Source: Micromonospora costi
Lineage (GTDB): Bacteria > Actinomycetota > Actinomycetes > Mycobacteriales > Micromonosporaceae
Assembly: GCF_003626655.1 (NCBI RefSeq)
Contig: NZ_RBAN01000002.1
Span: forward strand, 434,001-498,000
DNA length: 64,000 nt
Direction: 5' to 3'
Below are positions 34,055 to 42,518 of the stretch, one piece after another. The first letter of the stretch is position 1; each line of letters starts with the position of its first letter. The notes under the pieces are model-generated. The model had not been told where the DNA came from and did no database searches. It saw only the letters and a list, made by a program, of their open reading frames with translations. The position numbers were made by a program, and so were the translations under genes.

Positions 34055-36637
34055 TCAGGTCGCGTGTTGCTCGTCGGCGTCCGGGCCCGACCCGGGATCC
34101 GAACTCTCGCCGCCGCCCAGCAGGCGGGCGGCGTCCGTCCGGCCCCGGCGCGTGCCGGTCTGGTACGAGCTCATCATCCGGCGCACCTGCTCGGGCGGCC
34201 GCACCGTGTCCTCGTTCTCGTCAGCGGCGCCCGCGGCGGGATCGTCACGCAACTCGGGCACGATGTTCGCCTGCCGGACCCGGACCGGCAGACCCGAGTC
34301 GGTGCTCGCCGCCTGGGTCCGCGCCGGCAGCGGGCCGCCCTCGGCTCCGGGTCCGCTGCCCGGCCCCGCCGCGGCCGGACCGTCGGCGCCGGAGCGGCGG
34401 ACGGCCATCGGCAGGCCGGTGGGGATGGTGGGCCCGTCCAACGCCGCCTGCTGCTCGCCGGGGCGGCGTACGCGGGTGGGCAGCCCGTCGGCGGGCGGCT
34501 CCGTCCGGTTTCGGGTGGGCAGTGCGCTCTCCTCCTCACCGTCGGTGTCGGCCTGCGCGACGACCGGCGCCTCCGGTGCGTCGGCCGCGGGCGGCTCGAC
34601 CAGCGCCACCGGGGTCGCCGGCAGCGCCGGCGGTGGCTGCGGGGCCGGTACGGCCGGCGCGGGCGCGGCGGTGGGCGCCGGGGTGCCGGCGGGCACCGCG
34701 GCGGGAGTTCCCGCGGCCCGGGTGGACGCCGGGATGCCGCCGGAGGTCTCCGGGTCGTCCGCGTCGGTGACCAGGTCGAGCGGGATGAGCACGACCGCGG
34801 TCGTGCCGCCGTAGGCCGATTCCTTGAGCTGCACCTTGACGCCGTGCCGCTCGGTCAGCCGGCTGACCACGTAGAGGCCGAGCCGGGAGGCGTTGGCGAG
34901 GTTCAGCTCGGACTGGTCCACGATCCGGTGGTTCGCCGCGGCCAGGTCCTCCGGGGTCATCCCGAGACCCCGGTCCTCGATCTCGATGGCGAACCCGTTG
35001 GCGACCATCTGCCCCCGCACCTCGACCGTGGTGTTCGGCGGGGAGAAGGACAGGCCGTTCTCGATGAGCTCGGCGAGCAGGTGGATGACGTCACCGACCG
35101 CCCGGCCGGCGAGCGACACGCGCCCGATCGGCAGGACGTTGACGCGGGTGTAGTCCTCGACCTCGGCGACCGCGCCCCGGATCACGTCCACCATGGGCAC
35201 GTTGCGACGCCAGGCCCGGCCGGGCGTCGAGCCGGAGAGCACGATCAGGTTCTCCGCGTTGCGCCGCATCCGGGTGGCGAGGTGGTCGACCCGGAACAGG
35301 TCCTCCAGCTCCTCGGCGTCCTGCTCGCGCCGCTCCATCGCGTCCAGCAGCGTGAGCTGGCGGTGCACCAGCGCCTGCGTACGCCGGGCCAGGCTGAGGA
35401 AGACCTCGCGGACGTTGCGGCGCAGGTCCGCCTGCTCGACGGCCGTCCGGATGGCCGTCTCCTGCACCACGTTGAAGGCCTTGCCGACCTGGCCGATCTC
35501 GTCGTCGCCGAACTCCAGCGGCGGCGCCTCCTTGGCCACGTCGACCTCCTCGCCGTGGCCGAGCCGCTCCACGACGTTGGGCAGGCGCTCGTTGGCGAGC
35601 CGGAACGCGGCCTCGCGCAGCCGTTCCAGCTGACGCAGCAGGGCACGCGCCGTGGTGATCGACACGATGATGGAGGCGATGACGGCGAGCAGACCCAGAC
35701 CCGCGGCGAGCACCAGCCGGACGACCACCATGATGCCGATCGGCATCGCGCGGGACACGACGTCGGTGCCGCCGGCGATGATGACGTCGCGCAGGCTCTG
35801 CATGGCCGGCGTCGCGCTGTCGTTCCACTCACCCGTCTGCACGGGCGGCCGGCCCGGTACGTTGCGCGCCCGTACGACCTCGTCCTCCAGCGCACGGAAC
35901 CGCTGGAACGACTCCCCCGCGAGTGCCTGCTGGTAGCGCTCGCGGTCGCTGCCGGCCATGTCGACGGCCGCCTGCTCGGCGATGAACCGCTGCGCGCCGA
36001 CCAGCTGGGCGAACTGGGCCTGTTCGGCCACGGTCAACCGGCCGGCGGCGAGCGCCCCGGTGAGCAGGGCGTCCTCCTGGGACACCAGTTCCCGGGCGCG
36101 GTTGAGGCTGATCAGGGCCGCGGTCTCCCGCGCGATCTGGGGGTCGTCCAGACCACCGAGCGCGTCGAAGACCCGGAAGATCGTGTCGATGACGCCGACG
36201 TACGCGGACATGGTGGTCGTGCGATCGATGTTCCGGGCGTCCACACCGGACCGGGTCTCGTTCAACCGGTCCAGGTCGCCCACCAGCTCGTCGATCCGCG
36301 CCTCGAGCTGCTCGCTCGCCGGCACCTGGGTGCGCCAGTCCCGCACCGAGTCACGGAAGTCGTTCGCGTACTCGTCGGTGCGGCGCCGCTCGGCCTTGAG
36401 CTCCTCGAGCTGCGCCGGGTCCGGGCCGCCCAGGTAGGCCAGCGACAGCCGGCGCTCCTTCTGCAGCTGCACGAGCAGCGGATCGCTCGGCTCGAAGACC
36501 CGCGAGTTCAGCGTCTGAACGCCGAGCAGGTTGAACCCGTCCCGGACGGTGACCCACGCCGCGAAGGCCCAGAGTGCGACCAGCGACACGAGCAGGGCAA
36601 TGACTTTGGTACGGAGATTCGTACTGCGGGAACCCAT
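34055..36637 (-). CDS. cvnA: Conservon sensor histidine kinase-like protein CvnA
   Basis: An 860-residue membrane sensor. TM1 at about 11-31 (VIALLVSLVALWAFAAWVTV) is followed by an extracytoplasmic helical nitrate/nitrite-sensing (NIT)-like domain at about 40-290. TM2 lies at about 301-328, HAMP at about 328-400, and a helical phosphotransfer-like region has His452 in VDHLATRMRRNAENL. A HATPase domain at about 500-620 shows the N box ELIENGLSFSPP and EDRGLGM. A long Pro/Ala-rich tail (about 630-860) holds repeated GLPxRVR-type motifs (LPTRVRRP, LPMAVRRS, LPVRVRQA), probable docking sites for the other Cvn proteins. ATG at 36637 has AGGA upstream. There is no response regulator nearby, as is normal for conservons. 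Confidence 0.92.
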   Translation of the reverse strand: MGSRSTNLRTKVIALLVSLVALWAFAAWVTVRDGFNLLGVQTLNSRVFEPSDPLLVQLQKERRLSLAYLGGPDPAQLEELKAERRRTDEYANDFRDSVRDWRTQVPASEQLEARIDELVGDLDRLNETRSGVDARNIDRTTTMSAYVGVIDTIFRVFDALGGLDDPQIARETAALISLNRARELVSQEDALLTGALAAGRLTVAEQAQFAQLVGAQRFIAEQAAVDMAGSDRERYQQALAGESFQRFRALEDEVVRARNVPGRPPVQTGEWNDSATPAMQSLRDVIIAGGTDVVSRAMPIGIMVVVRLVLAAGLGLLAVIASIIVSITTARALLRQLERLREAAFRLANERLPNVVERLGHGEEVDVAKEAPPLEFGDDEIGQVGKAFNVVQETAIRTAVEQADLRRNVREVFLSLARRTQALVHRQLTLLDAMERREQDAEELEDLFRVDHLATRMRRNAENLIVLSGSTPGRAWRRNVPMVDVIRGAVAEVEDYTRVNVLPIGRVSLAGRAVGDVIHLLAELIENGLSFSPPNTTVEVRGQMVANGFAIEIEDRGLGMTPEDLAAANHRIVDQSELNLANASRLGLYVVSRLTERHGVKVQLKESAYGGTTAVVLIPLDLVTDADDPETSGGIPASTRAAGTPAAVPAGTPAPTAAPAPAVPAPQPPPALPATPVALVEPPAADAPEAPVVAQADTDGEEESALPTRNRTEPPADGLPTRVRRPGEQQAALDGPTIPTGLPMAVRRSGADGPAAAGPGSGPGAEGGPLPARTQAASTDSGLPVRVRQANIVPELRDDPAAGAADENEDTVRPPEQVRRMMSSYQTGTRRGRTDAARLLGGGESSDPGSGPDADEQHAT

Positions 36638-36779
36638 CACACCGTCCTGGCCGGATATCTGGTCATGTGCCCGAGCATGGGTATCGGCGCACTTATCGAC
36701 TCCGGCGCACGCTAGCAGTGTCGGGATGTTCACTCAAGCGGTCCTGATCATGGCCTTGCGGGCTAGGGTCGCCCGGCCG

Positions 36780-38408
36780 TCACGCGTCCCTCCCGCCGTC
36801 GCGCACGAGCCGGCGCGCCGCGTGCACCGTGGCCTGCACGATCAGCGCCGGTCGATACAGGTCCTTGTCGTGCCATAGCTCGGGGCCGTCGTCCGCGGCG
36901 TCCGCCGTGGACAGCCACGCCGCGCCGCGGCCGATCGCCGCCGCGAGCGGCGAGCCCGGCCGGTGTCCCGCGGCGACGAGGGTCTGCACGGCGTACGCGG
37001 TCTCCTCGGCGCTGCCGGCCCACCGCCCCCACGATCCGTCCGGGCGCTGCGTGTCGGCGACCCACCGCGCCGCCCGCTCGACCGCGTGCCGCGCGTGCCC
37101 GGTGCGGCCGTGGTCGGCCAGCGCCAGGGCGGCGCAGCAGGTGGCGTAGTACGGCGAGGCGTGCCAGCGGTCCGTCCAGGAGCCGTCGGTCTCCTGCCGG
37201 TCGAGCAGCCAGCCGGTCAACCGGCGCACCGCGGAGTCCACCCAGGCCGCGGCCGGGCCGCCGTACGGCAGCAGGTGCCCGAGGGCGTCGAGCACGTGCG
37301 CGTTCGTGGTGACCGAGGCGCCGTCCTCCCCGGGCCAGGTGCAGAAGTGCTCCCCCGTGTCGTACGGCCGCAGCACCGTCGGGTCCACGGGCTGACCGAG
37401 CCGGGCGAGCGCGTAGAGGGTGGCCGAGGTCGTGTCCGCGTCCGCCGGCAGGCCGGGACCGGTGGGCGCGCCGGCGGGGCCGAGGGCGTCACGCAGGTCG
37501 TCGGTCAGCACGGCGGGCACCCGCACGGGCACCCCGGCCCGGGACAGCGTGCCCAGCACCCAGGAGCGTTCGAAGACGGCGATCGGGCTGGCGCAGGGCA
37601 CCGGTCCGCCGTACTGCCGGACCAGGTCCTCCAGGTAGCCCCGCCCCGGCTCGTCCGGGTCGGGTGCGGCGCCGAGCCAGGCGGCCGTCGCGGCGGGTGA
37701 GGCGCCCACGGTGCCCGGGCCGACCGGGCCGAACCCGGCGGCACGCCGGGCCGGTGGGCCGAGCACCTCGAGGGCGTGCGCGAGCTTCTCCGGCAGCGGA
37801 CGGCCGGCGGCGTGCAGCAGCCGTACCCCGTCCAGCCGGGCGCGGTCCATCCCGGACGGCAGTGGCAGCGGCTGGGCGCCGCGCCAGCGGGCGGGCACGT
37901 CGACCGGCCGGTCCCGCAGCGCGTCGAGGTGCGCGGCGACCAACTCGGTCAGGGCCGGGACGATGAGGTCGGTCGCCGGAAGGTCGGGCGGCGGCGGGGC
38001 GGCCGGGCCGGTGAGCCGGTCGTACAGCGCGGTGAGTCCGTCGTGGACGGCGCGGGCGATCCGCTCCCGTCCGACGCCGCCGTGGTCGCCCCGGTCGAGG
38101 ACGGCCAGGAGCGCCTCGGTGGCGCTGAGCGTGGGCACCAGGGCGTACCCCTCCGGGCCTCCCCACGCGCCGTCCCGGCGCTGCCGGTCCACCAGCCAGG
38201 CGATCCGCTCCTCGTGCCGGGCCAGCCACGGCGCCAGGCTGACCAGCCGCCCGGTCTCGTACACCGACGGGGAGGAGCGTCCGGCCGGCTCGGCGAGCAT
38301 CCCGGCGACCAGCTCGGTGGCGGGGTCCTGCTCCACCAGCGCGGCGCTCGCGGCACCGCTGCGCGCGGCCTCCGACACTCCGGTCGCCGCTCCCGGGCTT
38401 CCGCTCAT
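36780..38408 (-). CDS. Class II terpene cyclase (prenyltransferase/squalene-cyclase fold) with DxDTT motif
   Basis: A 542-residue beta-gamma type cyclase that protonates and cyclises a linear prenyl diphosphate. QW-type repeats are seen at the N terminus (RRDGAWGGPEGYALVPT) and C terminus (ETDGSWTDRWHASPYYATC; RPDGSWGRWAGSAEETAYAV). The general-acid motif reads Asp323-Ala-Asp325-Thr326-Thr327, that is DxDTT instead of the usual DxDD. DxDTT variants are, to my recollection, known from bacterial drimane-forming class II cyclases. A product with its diphosphate retained (C15 or C20) is therefore plausible. ATG at 38408 overlaps the stop of the class I synthase (ATGA), giving tight coupling. No prenyl diphosphate synthase is in the window. 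Confidence 0.85.
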   Translation of the reverse strand: MSGSPGAATGVSEAARSGAASAALVEQDPATELVAGMLAEPAGRSSPSVYETGRLVSLAPWLARHEERIAWLVDRQRRDGAWGGPEGYALVPTLSATEALLAVLDRGDHGGVGRERIARAVHDGLTALYDRLTGPAAPPPPDLPATDLIVPALTELVAAHLDALRDRPVDVPARWRGAQPLPLPSGMDRARLDGVRLLHAAGRPLPEKLAHALEVLGPPARRAAGFGPVGPGTVGASPAATAAWLGAAPDPDEPGRGYLEDLVRQYGGPVPCASPIAVFERSWVLGTLSRAGVPVRVPAVLTDDLRDALGPAGAPTGPGLPADADTTSATLYALARLGQPVDPTVLRPYDTGEHFCTWPGEDGASVTTNAHVLDALGHLLPYGGPAAAWVDSAVRRLTGWLLDRQETDGSWTDRWHASPYYATCCAALALADHGRTGHARHAVERAARWVADTQRPDGSWGRWAGSAEETAYAVQTLVAAGHRPGSPLAAAIGRGAAWLSTADAADDGPELWHDKDLYRPALIVQATVHAARRLVRDGGRDA

Positions 38409-39295
38409 CGGGCACCCCAGAAGTCCGTCGAACCGTAGAAGCCGCTCGTGTAGCCGAGCTGGCGACCCAGGTACCTGGCCTCGCGCGGATACCGCCCGGC
38501 CAGGTCCGCGAGCGTGCCGCGGCACTCGTCGGTGAGCGCCGCCGCCCGTCGCGCGACCTCCGCCGGGTCACCGACCAGTGTGATCGCGTTCAGGTCGCCC
38601 CACTCGCGGTCCCGCTCGTGGGTGGCCAGGTCGTTGACCAGCCGCAGCACCCGCTGCACCTGGTCGCTGGCCGCGATCAGCTCCGGCAGCCGCCGGTGGA
38701 TGTCGGCGTCGCCGGTGCGGATCCAGTGCGCGACGTTGACCACGGTGCACGCGAGGTTGTCGGCGTTGTCGAGGTACTCGGCGTAGCTCGGTGGCCGGCC
38801 GGTGGCCGTGGCCTCCCGCCAGTCCCACTCCCGGGCCATCGCGGCGAGGGTCCGGGCGACCGCGTCCCGCCACACGGCCCAGGCCTGCGCGTAGCCCGGC
38901 GCACCCGCCAGTTCGTCGCGCAGCTCGGCCAGGAACCGCCCCAGGGGGTCCCCGGCCGCCGGGTCGGCACCGTCGACCACCGCGAGCGTGTCCGCGGTGA
39001 TCCGGTCGACCTCCTCGCGCGACTTCGCGAGGTAGTCGACCTGCCAGTCCACGGCGAAGCCCCAGAGCACCGCCCGGTTGGCGAACCGCAGTTCCTCCGG
39101 AGCGCACCAGGGGGAGCTGAAGGCCATGGCCATGGCGATGCTGGCGTACAGGGCCGGGTCGAAGGGCCGGGCGGAGAACAGCTCGGGGTGCCCGGCCGCC
39201 AGCCGCTGCAGGTCGCGCTGGCCCTTCGCGGCGAGCGCGCAGATCCGGCCCTGCTCGGCGGCGAGGGTCAGCTCGTCGTCGGGTCGCACGTCCAC
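38405..39295 (-). CDS. Class I terpene synthase-like protein
   Basis: A 296-residue all-alpha class I terpene synthase-type protein. The first metal motif is Asp83-Trp-Gln-Val-Asp87 (in place of DDxxD). The second is Asn221-Asp-Leu-Ala-Thr225-His-Glu-Arg-Asp229, an NSE triad with T at the Ser position and D at the Glu position. Length and helix pattern (VLWGFAVDWQVDYLAKSREE; CTVVNVAHWIRTGD) fit a stand-alone alpha domain. It probably ionises the diphosphate left by the neighbouring class II cyclase. The start is GTG at 39295, 3 nt after the P450 stop. Because both motifs deviate, altered chemistry or a non-terpenoid role cannot be excluded. Confidence 0.78.
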   Translation of the reverse strand: MDVRPDDELTLAAEQGRICALAAKGQRDLQRLAAGHPELFSARPFDPALYASIAMAMAFSSPWCAPEELRFANRAVLWGFAVDWQVDYLAKSREEVDRITADTLAVVDGADPAAGDPLGRFLAELRDELAGAPGYAQAWAVWRDAVARTLAAMAREWDWREATATGRPPSYAEYLDNADNLACTVVNVAHWIRTGDADIHRRLPELIAASDQVQRVLRLVNDLATHERDREWGDLNAITLVGDPAEVARRAAALTDECRGTLADLAGRYPREARYLGRQLGYTSGFYGSTDFWGAR

Positions 39296-39298
39296 CCC

Positions 39299-40678
39299 TC
39301 AGGCCGCGCCGGCGGCGCTGGTCAGGGTCAGCTCCACCCGGGTACGCGGTCGCAGCGCGGCGGCCAGCCGCAGGCCGGGTACGCCGGAGCGGCGCAGCCG
39401 GAACCGGTAGCGAGTCAGCATCGTGGCGAGGATCAGCTGTGCCTCCAGGTAGAAGAGGTACATGCCGAGGCACTGGTGCGGGCCGCCGCCGAACGGGAAG
39501 TGGGCGTAGCGGTGCCGCCCGCGGATGCGTTCCGGGGTGAACCGGTCCGGGTCGAACTCGTCCGGCCGGTCCCAGAACGCCGCCATCCGCTGCGTGATCA
39601 GCGGGCTCGCGACCATCGTCGCGCCCGCCTCGATGGGAACGCCGTCGATGACGTCGTCGGCGACCGCGCGGCGCGGGATGATCCAGCCGATCGGGTAGAG
39701 CCGCAGCAGTTCGTCCAGCACCATCCGCGTGTAGGGCAGCCGGTTGAGGTGCTCCCGCCGGACGGGTCCGTCGCCCACGACCTGCGCGATCTCGTCGTAC
39801 AGCCGCTCGGCGACGTCGGGGCGCTCGTCCAGGTGCGGCCAGAGCCAGGTGAGCACGTTGATGGTCGTCTCGGTGGTGGCCGCGAACATGGCCACCGTGT
39901 CGTTGCGGACCTGCTGCTCGCTGAGCTGCCGCCCGTCCTCGGTACGCGCCTGCCACAGCGTGGAGATGACGTCGTCGCCCTCGTCGGCGGTGGCCTTGGA
40001 CGCGCGGACGATCGGCAGCAGGACGTCGTCGACGGTCTTCTTGGCACGGCGGAACGGCCGGTCGCCCGGCATGGGCAGCGACAGCGGCGCGAACGGCACC
40101 ACGATGCGCGGGATCACGGCGGTGGCGATGACGTCCTGCGCGTCGACCACCCGCATGGCGTCCGGCACGGAGATCTTGTCGCCGAACAGCACCTTCATGA
40201 TGGCCCTGCACACGATGCGGGTCTGCTCGACTCCGATGTCGACGGTCCGCCCGTGGCGGGACGGTTCGTCGAGTTCGTCGACGGCCTGCCGGATGGCCTC
40301 GGCCATCCCGTCCACCAGCGCCTCGACCCGCTTGGCGGTGAACATCGGCTGGAGCATCTTCCGGCTGGCCGACCAGATCTGCCCCTCGCCGAGGATGCCC
40401 TCGCCGAAGAGCCGCTTCACCGGCCGCCAGAACAGCCCGTCGCCGGCCCGTTCGTAGTTGTCCGCACGTTCGCGCAACACGTGCTGCACGTGCCGCGGGT
40501 GGGTCACCAGGTACGGGCGGAACGAGCCGAGGTTGAGGCGGACGAGTTCGCCACCGGTGCGGTTGCCGACGGCGATGAGTGCGCGGGCCGGGTCGCGAAG
40601 CAGGCTCGGCACCATCTGGCGCAGCGGAACGATCCGCGCTCGTCGGGTGCCGGGCCGCCCGATGTGTGGCGATTGCAC
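39299..40678 (-). CDS. Cytochrome P450
   Basis: A 459-residue P450 monooxygenase. Cys403 in FPFGGGPHQCLGMYLFYLEA is the haem ligand, ELLR is the ExxR pair, and the oxygen-binding I-helix reads FAATTETT. It is close in style to CYP110/CYP120-like bacterial P450s that act on terpenes and lipids, but I cannot place it by family number. GTG start at 40678. It is the first gene of a block P450, class I synthase, class II cyclase with 3-nt and overlapping junctions, so oxidation of the terpene product is the likely task. Confidence 0.93.
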   Translation of the reverse strand: MQSPHIGRPGTRRARIVPLRQMVPSLLRDPARALIAVGNRTGGELVRLNLGSFRPYLVTHPRHVQHVLRERADNYERAGDGLFWRPVKRLFGEGILGEGQIWSASRKMLQPMFTAKRVEALVDGMAEAIRQAVDELDEPSRHGRTVDIGVEQTRIVCRAIMKVLFGDKISVPDAMRVVDAQDVIATAVIPRIVVPFAPLSLPMPGDRPFRRAKKTVDDVLLPIVRASKATADEGDDVISTLWQARTEDGRQLSEQQVRNDTVAMFAATTETTINVLTWLWPHLDERPDVAERLYDEIAQVVGDGPVRREHLNRLPYTRMVLDELLRLYPIGWIIPRRAVADDVIDGVPIEAGATMVASPLITQRMAAFWDRPDEFDPDRFTPERIRGRHRYAHFPFGGGPHQCLGMYLFYLEAQLILATMLTRYRFRLRRSGVPGLRLAAALRPRTRVELTLTSAAGAA

Positions 40679-40762
40679 CTGCGCCGAACCCCCTTTGGCA
40701 ACTGTCCGTCGTGGATCGACTCTTCCGAGTCAGGACTCAGCCGAGCATGCCATTGCCGCGTC

Positions 40763-40792
40763 AAGTTTCTCTAGTCGCGTACCGAGAAATTT
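40763..40792 (-). promoter_or_regulatory. AT-rich inverted repeat upstream of the terpene operon
   Basis: AAGTTTCTC (40763-40771) and GAGAAATTT (40784-40792) form a 9-bp inverted repeat with one mismatch and a 12-bp spacer, about 85 bp upstream of the P450 start. It is strikingly AT-rich for this genome. This suits a transcription-factor operator or promoter. The rest of the 432-bp gap to 41110 is G+C-rich and shows nothing I can identify. Confidence 0.5.
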
Positions 40793-41110
40793 TCATCGCC
40801 GCCAGTCGCGCCGCAGGTAAAGCCACCGGGCGGTAATGCGGATCGCAGGAGATCCCGCACACACCGCCCCGCCGGGCGACTCCGCGGCGTAACGAACGCC
40901 ACCGGCGCGCGGCCGGCCGCGGGGTCCGGCCCGCCGCCGGTAGCCCGGGCTCACCGTCCTCGCGGCGGGCGCGGCGGAGCCGGCGGGACCGGCGGGCCGA
41001 CGTCCCGGCCGGGATGATCATGGCCGGGCCAACCTACCGCAGGGTGGCCGGGACCGGGATCGGTGGGGGAATCCGCGCGGCTGCGGGGACCCTGTGCCAG
41101 GCTCATGGTC

Positions 41111-41359
41111 ATGGACGACAAGACCATCCTGAACCGTATCTCCGAGCTGGTCGACGAGGAGCACCGGTTGCGCTCCGCCGCGCAGGCCAACGAGAAGGGC
41201 ACCGACGACGAGGCCCGCGACCGCCTGCGCGAGCTGGAGGAATCCCTCGACCAGTGCTGGGACCTGCTGCGCCGCCGGCGGGCCGCCCGGTCGACGCACG
41301 GCGACCCGGACGCGCAGGGCGTACGCCCGAAGCCGGAGGTCGAGCGCTACCTGCAGTGA
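41111..41359 (+). CDS. DUF2630 family small protein
   Basis: An 82-residue helical protein. MDDKTILNRISELVDEEHRL is the family signature, followed by a Glu/Arg-rich helix (RDRLRELEESLDQCWDLLRRRRA) that could form a coiled coil. ATG at 41111 is preferred to the in-frame ATG at 41105 because the family starts MDDK or MDD and an AGG lies 9 nt upstream. Function is unknown; widespread in actinobacteria. Confidence 0.88.
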   Translation: MDDKTILNRISELVDEEHRLRSAAQANEKGTDDEARDRLRELEESLDQCWDLLRRRRAARSTHGDPDAQGVRPKPEVERYLQ

Positions 41360-41404
41360 AGCCGACGGGTGGGCCGGGCCACGCGGCCCGGCCCACCCGG
41401 CTTC
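41358..41404. terminator. Bidirectional terminator between DUF2630 and RIO kinase genes
   Basis: GAAGCCG-AC-GGGTGGGCCGGGCC (41358-41380) pairs with the arm 41385-41404, leaving a 2-nt bulge. It overlaps both stop codons. Confidence 0.85.
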
Positions 41405-42338
41405 AGCGGAGCCCCGCCTCCCGCAGCAGGTCCTCGGTCAGGGCGGTCGGATCGGCCTCGTCCGACGGCAACCCCCGCGCCGCGAACCACGTGCTGACCA
41501 CCCGGACGTCCCGCGCCAGGAACTCCGGACCCTGCGGGTTGCCCACCACGTCGACCACCTGGGGAAGGTCGATCATGACAAGCCGGTCCCGGTGCACCAG
41601 CAGGTTGTACGGCGACAGGTCGCCGTGGGCGTACCCGGCCCGGGCCAGCACCACCAGCGCGTCGACCAGCTGACGCCAGAGGTCACGCAGGCCGACCGGA
41701 TCGGGCCGGAGCTGGGCCAGCCGCGGCGCGGCCTGCGCCCCGTCGGCGTCACCCAGGAACTCCAGCATCAGCTCGGTGCCCCGCAGCTGCACCGGGTACG
41801 GCACCGCGATCGTGCCGTGCGTGGCGCCGATCTCCCAGAGCCGGCCCAGCGCAGCGAACTCGGCCGCCGCCCACTGCCCGGCGATCAGCTGCCGGCCGAA
41901 GGCCGTCCGGCCGGCCATCGCCCGGTTCTCCCGGGAGCGACGCATCCGCCGCCCCTCCAGGTAGCCGGCGTCCCGGTGGAACAGCCGGTGCTCGGGGTCC
42001 CGGTATCGCTTGGCCGCCAGCAGGCAGGCCCGGTCGGTGCCCGGCACCGCCCGGCGGACCAGGTGGACGTCCGCCTCCTTGCCGGTCTTCAGCACCCCGA
42101 GGTCGGTGTCCTTGGCGGCCAGCTCGGTGACCAGCCAGTCCGGGTACGGCTGCGGACCGTGCACGGCGTCGTCCCAGGACGACCAGTGCTCGCCCGTCTC
42201 CGGGTCGGGCTCGGCGTCCGAGTCGGCGAGGGCCGGCTCCGGGTGCCGGCCGCGCTTCAGGAAGTGTGGTTCGTCGTCGTCGAAGCGGCGCTTGCCGCGG
42301 GCCCGGCGCCCCTGCGCCGGGAAGTCGTGTTCGCGCAC
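41403..42338 (-). CDS. RIO1-type serine/threonine protein kinase
   Basis: A 311-residue kinase of the RIO family. LGVLKTGKEADVHLVRR is the glycine-poor nucleotide loop. LLAAKRYR carries the ATP lysine. HGDLSPYNLLV is the catalytic loop, and MIDLPQVVD the metal-binding loop (DLPQ, typical of RIO). The N-terminal about 50 residues are charged and disordered. Bacterial RIO kinases have no settled role; ribosome-related or metabolic functions are only inferred. The 180-bp gap upstream (42339-42518) contains no gene I can support. Confidence 0.9.
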   Translation of the reverse strand: MREHDFPAQGRRARGKRRFDDDEPHFLKRGRHPEPALADSDAEPDPETGEHWSSWDDAVHGPQPYPDWLVTELAAKDTDLGVLKTGKEADVHLVRRAVPGTDRACLLAAKRYRDPEHRLFHRDAGYLEGRRMRRSRENRAMAGRTAFGRQLIAGQWAAAEFAALGRLWEIGATHGTIAVPYPVQLRGTELMLEFLGDADGAQAAPRLAQLRPDPVGLRDLWRQLVDALVVLARAGYAHGDLSPYNLLVHRDRLVMIDLPQVVDVVGNPQGPEFLARDVRVVSTWFAARGLPSDEADPTALTEDLLREAGLR

Positions 42339-42518
42339 TGCGGTGGTGATCCCTTGATCGAGGCTGGTGGAGGCAGGTGGAAGTGACCTGCGAAGACGGC
42401 CATGACCGACCCCCTCTCCTCGACCGGGCCCACGCCCGGGTGCACGATGCGCGGACCATGCTCACCGGCGGGTCCACCGCCGGTCAACCGAATTAACCGC
42501 GCCGGAACCGGGCCACGC

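Noticed and set aside
40793..41110. Small minus-strand gene of 86 codons at 40761-41021
   Set aside because: Arg/Ala-rich composition, no ribosome site, and it covers the AT-rich promoter repeat of the terpene operon.
42339..42518. Small gene between the RIO kinase and HAD genes
   Set aside because: Candidate short frames (for example 42257-42487, minus) have no ribosome site or recognisable sequence and overlap the kinase start.
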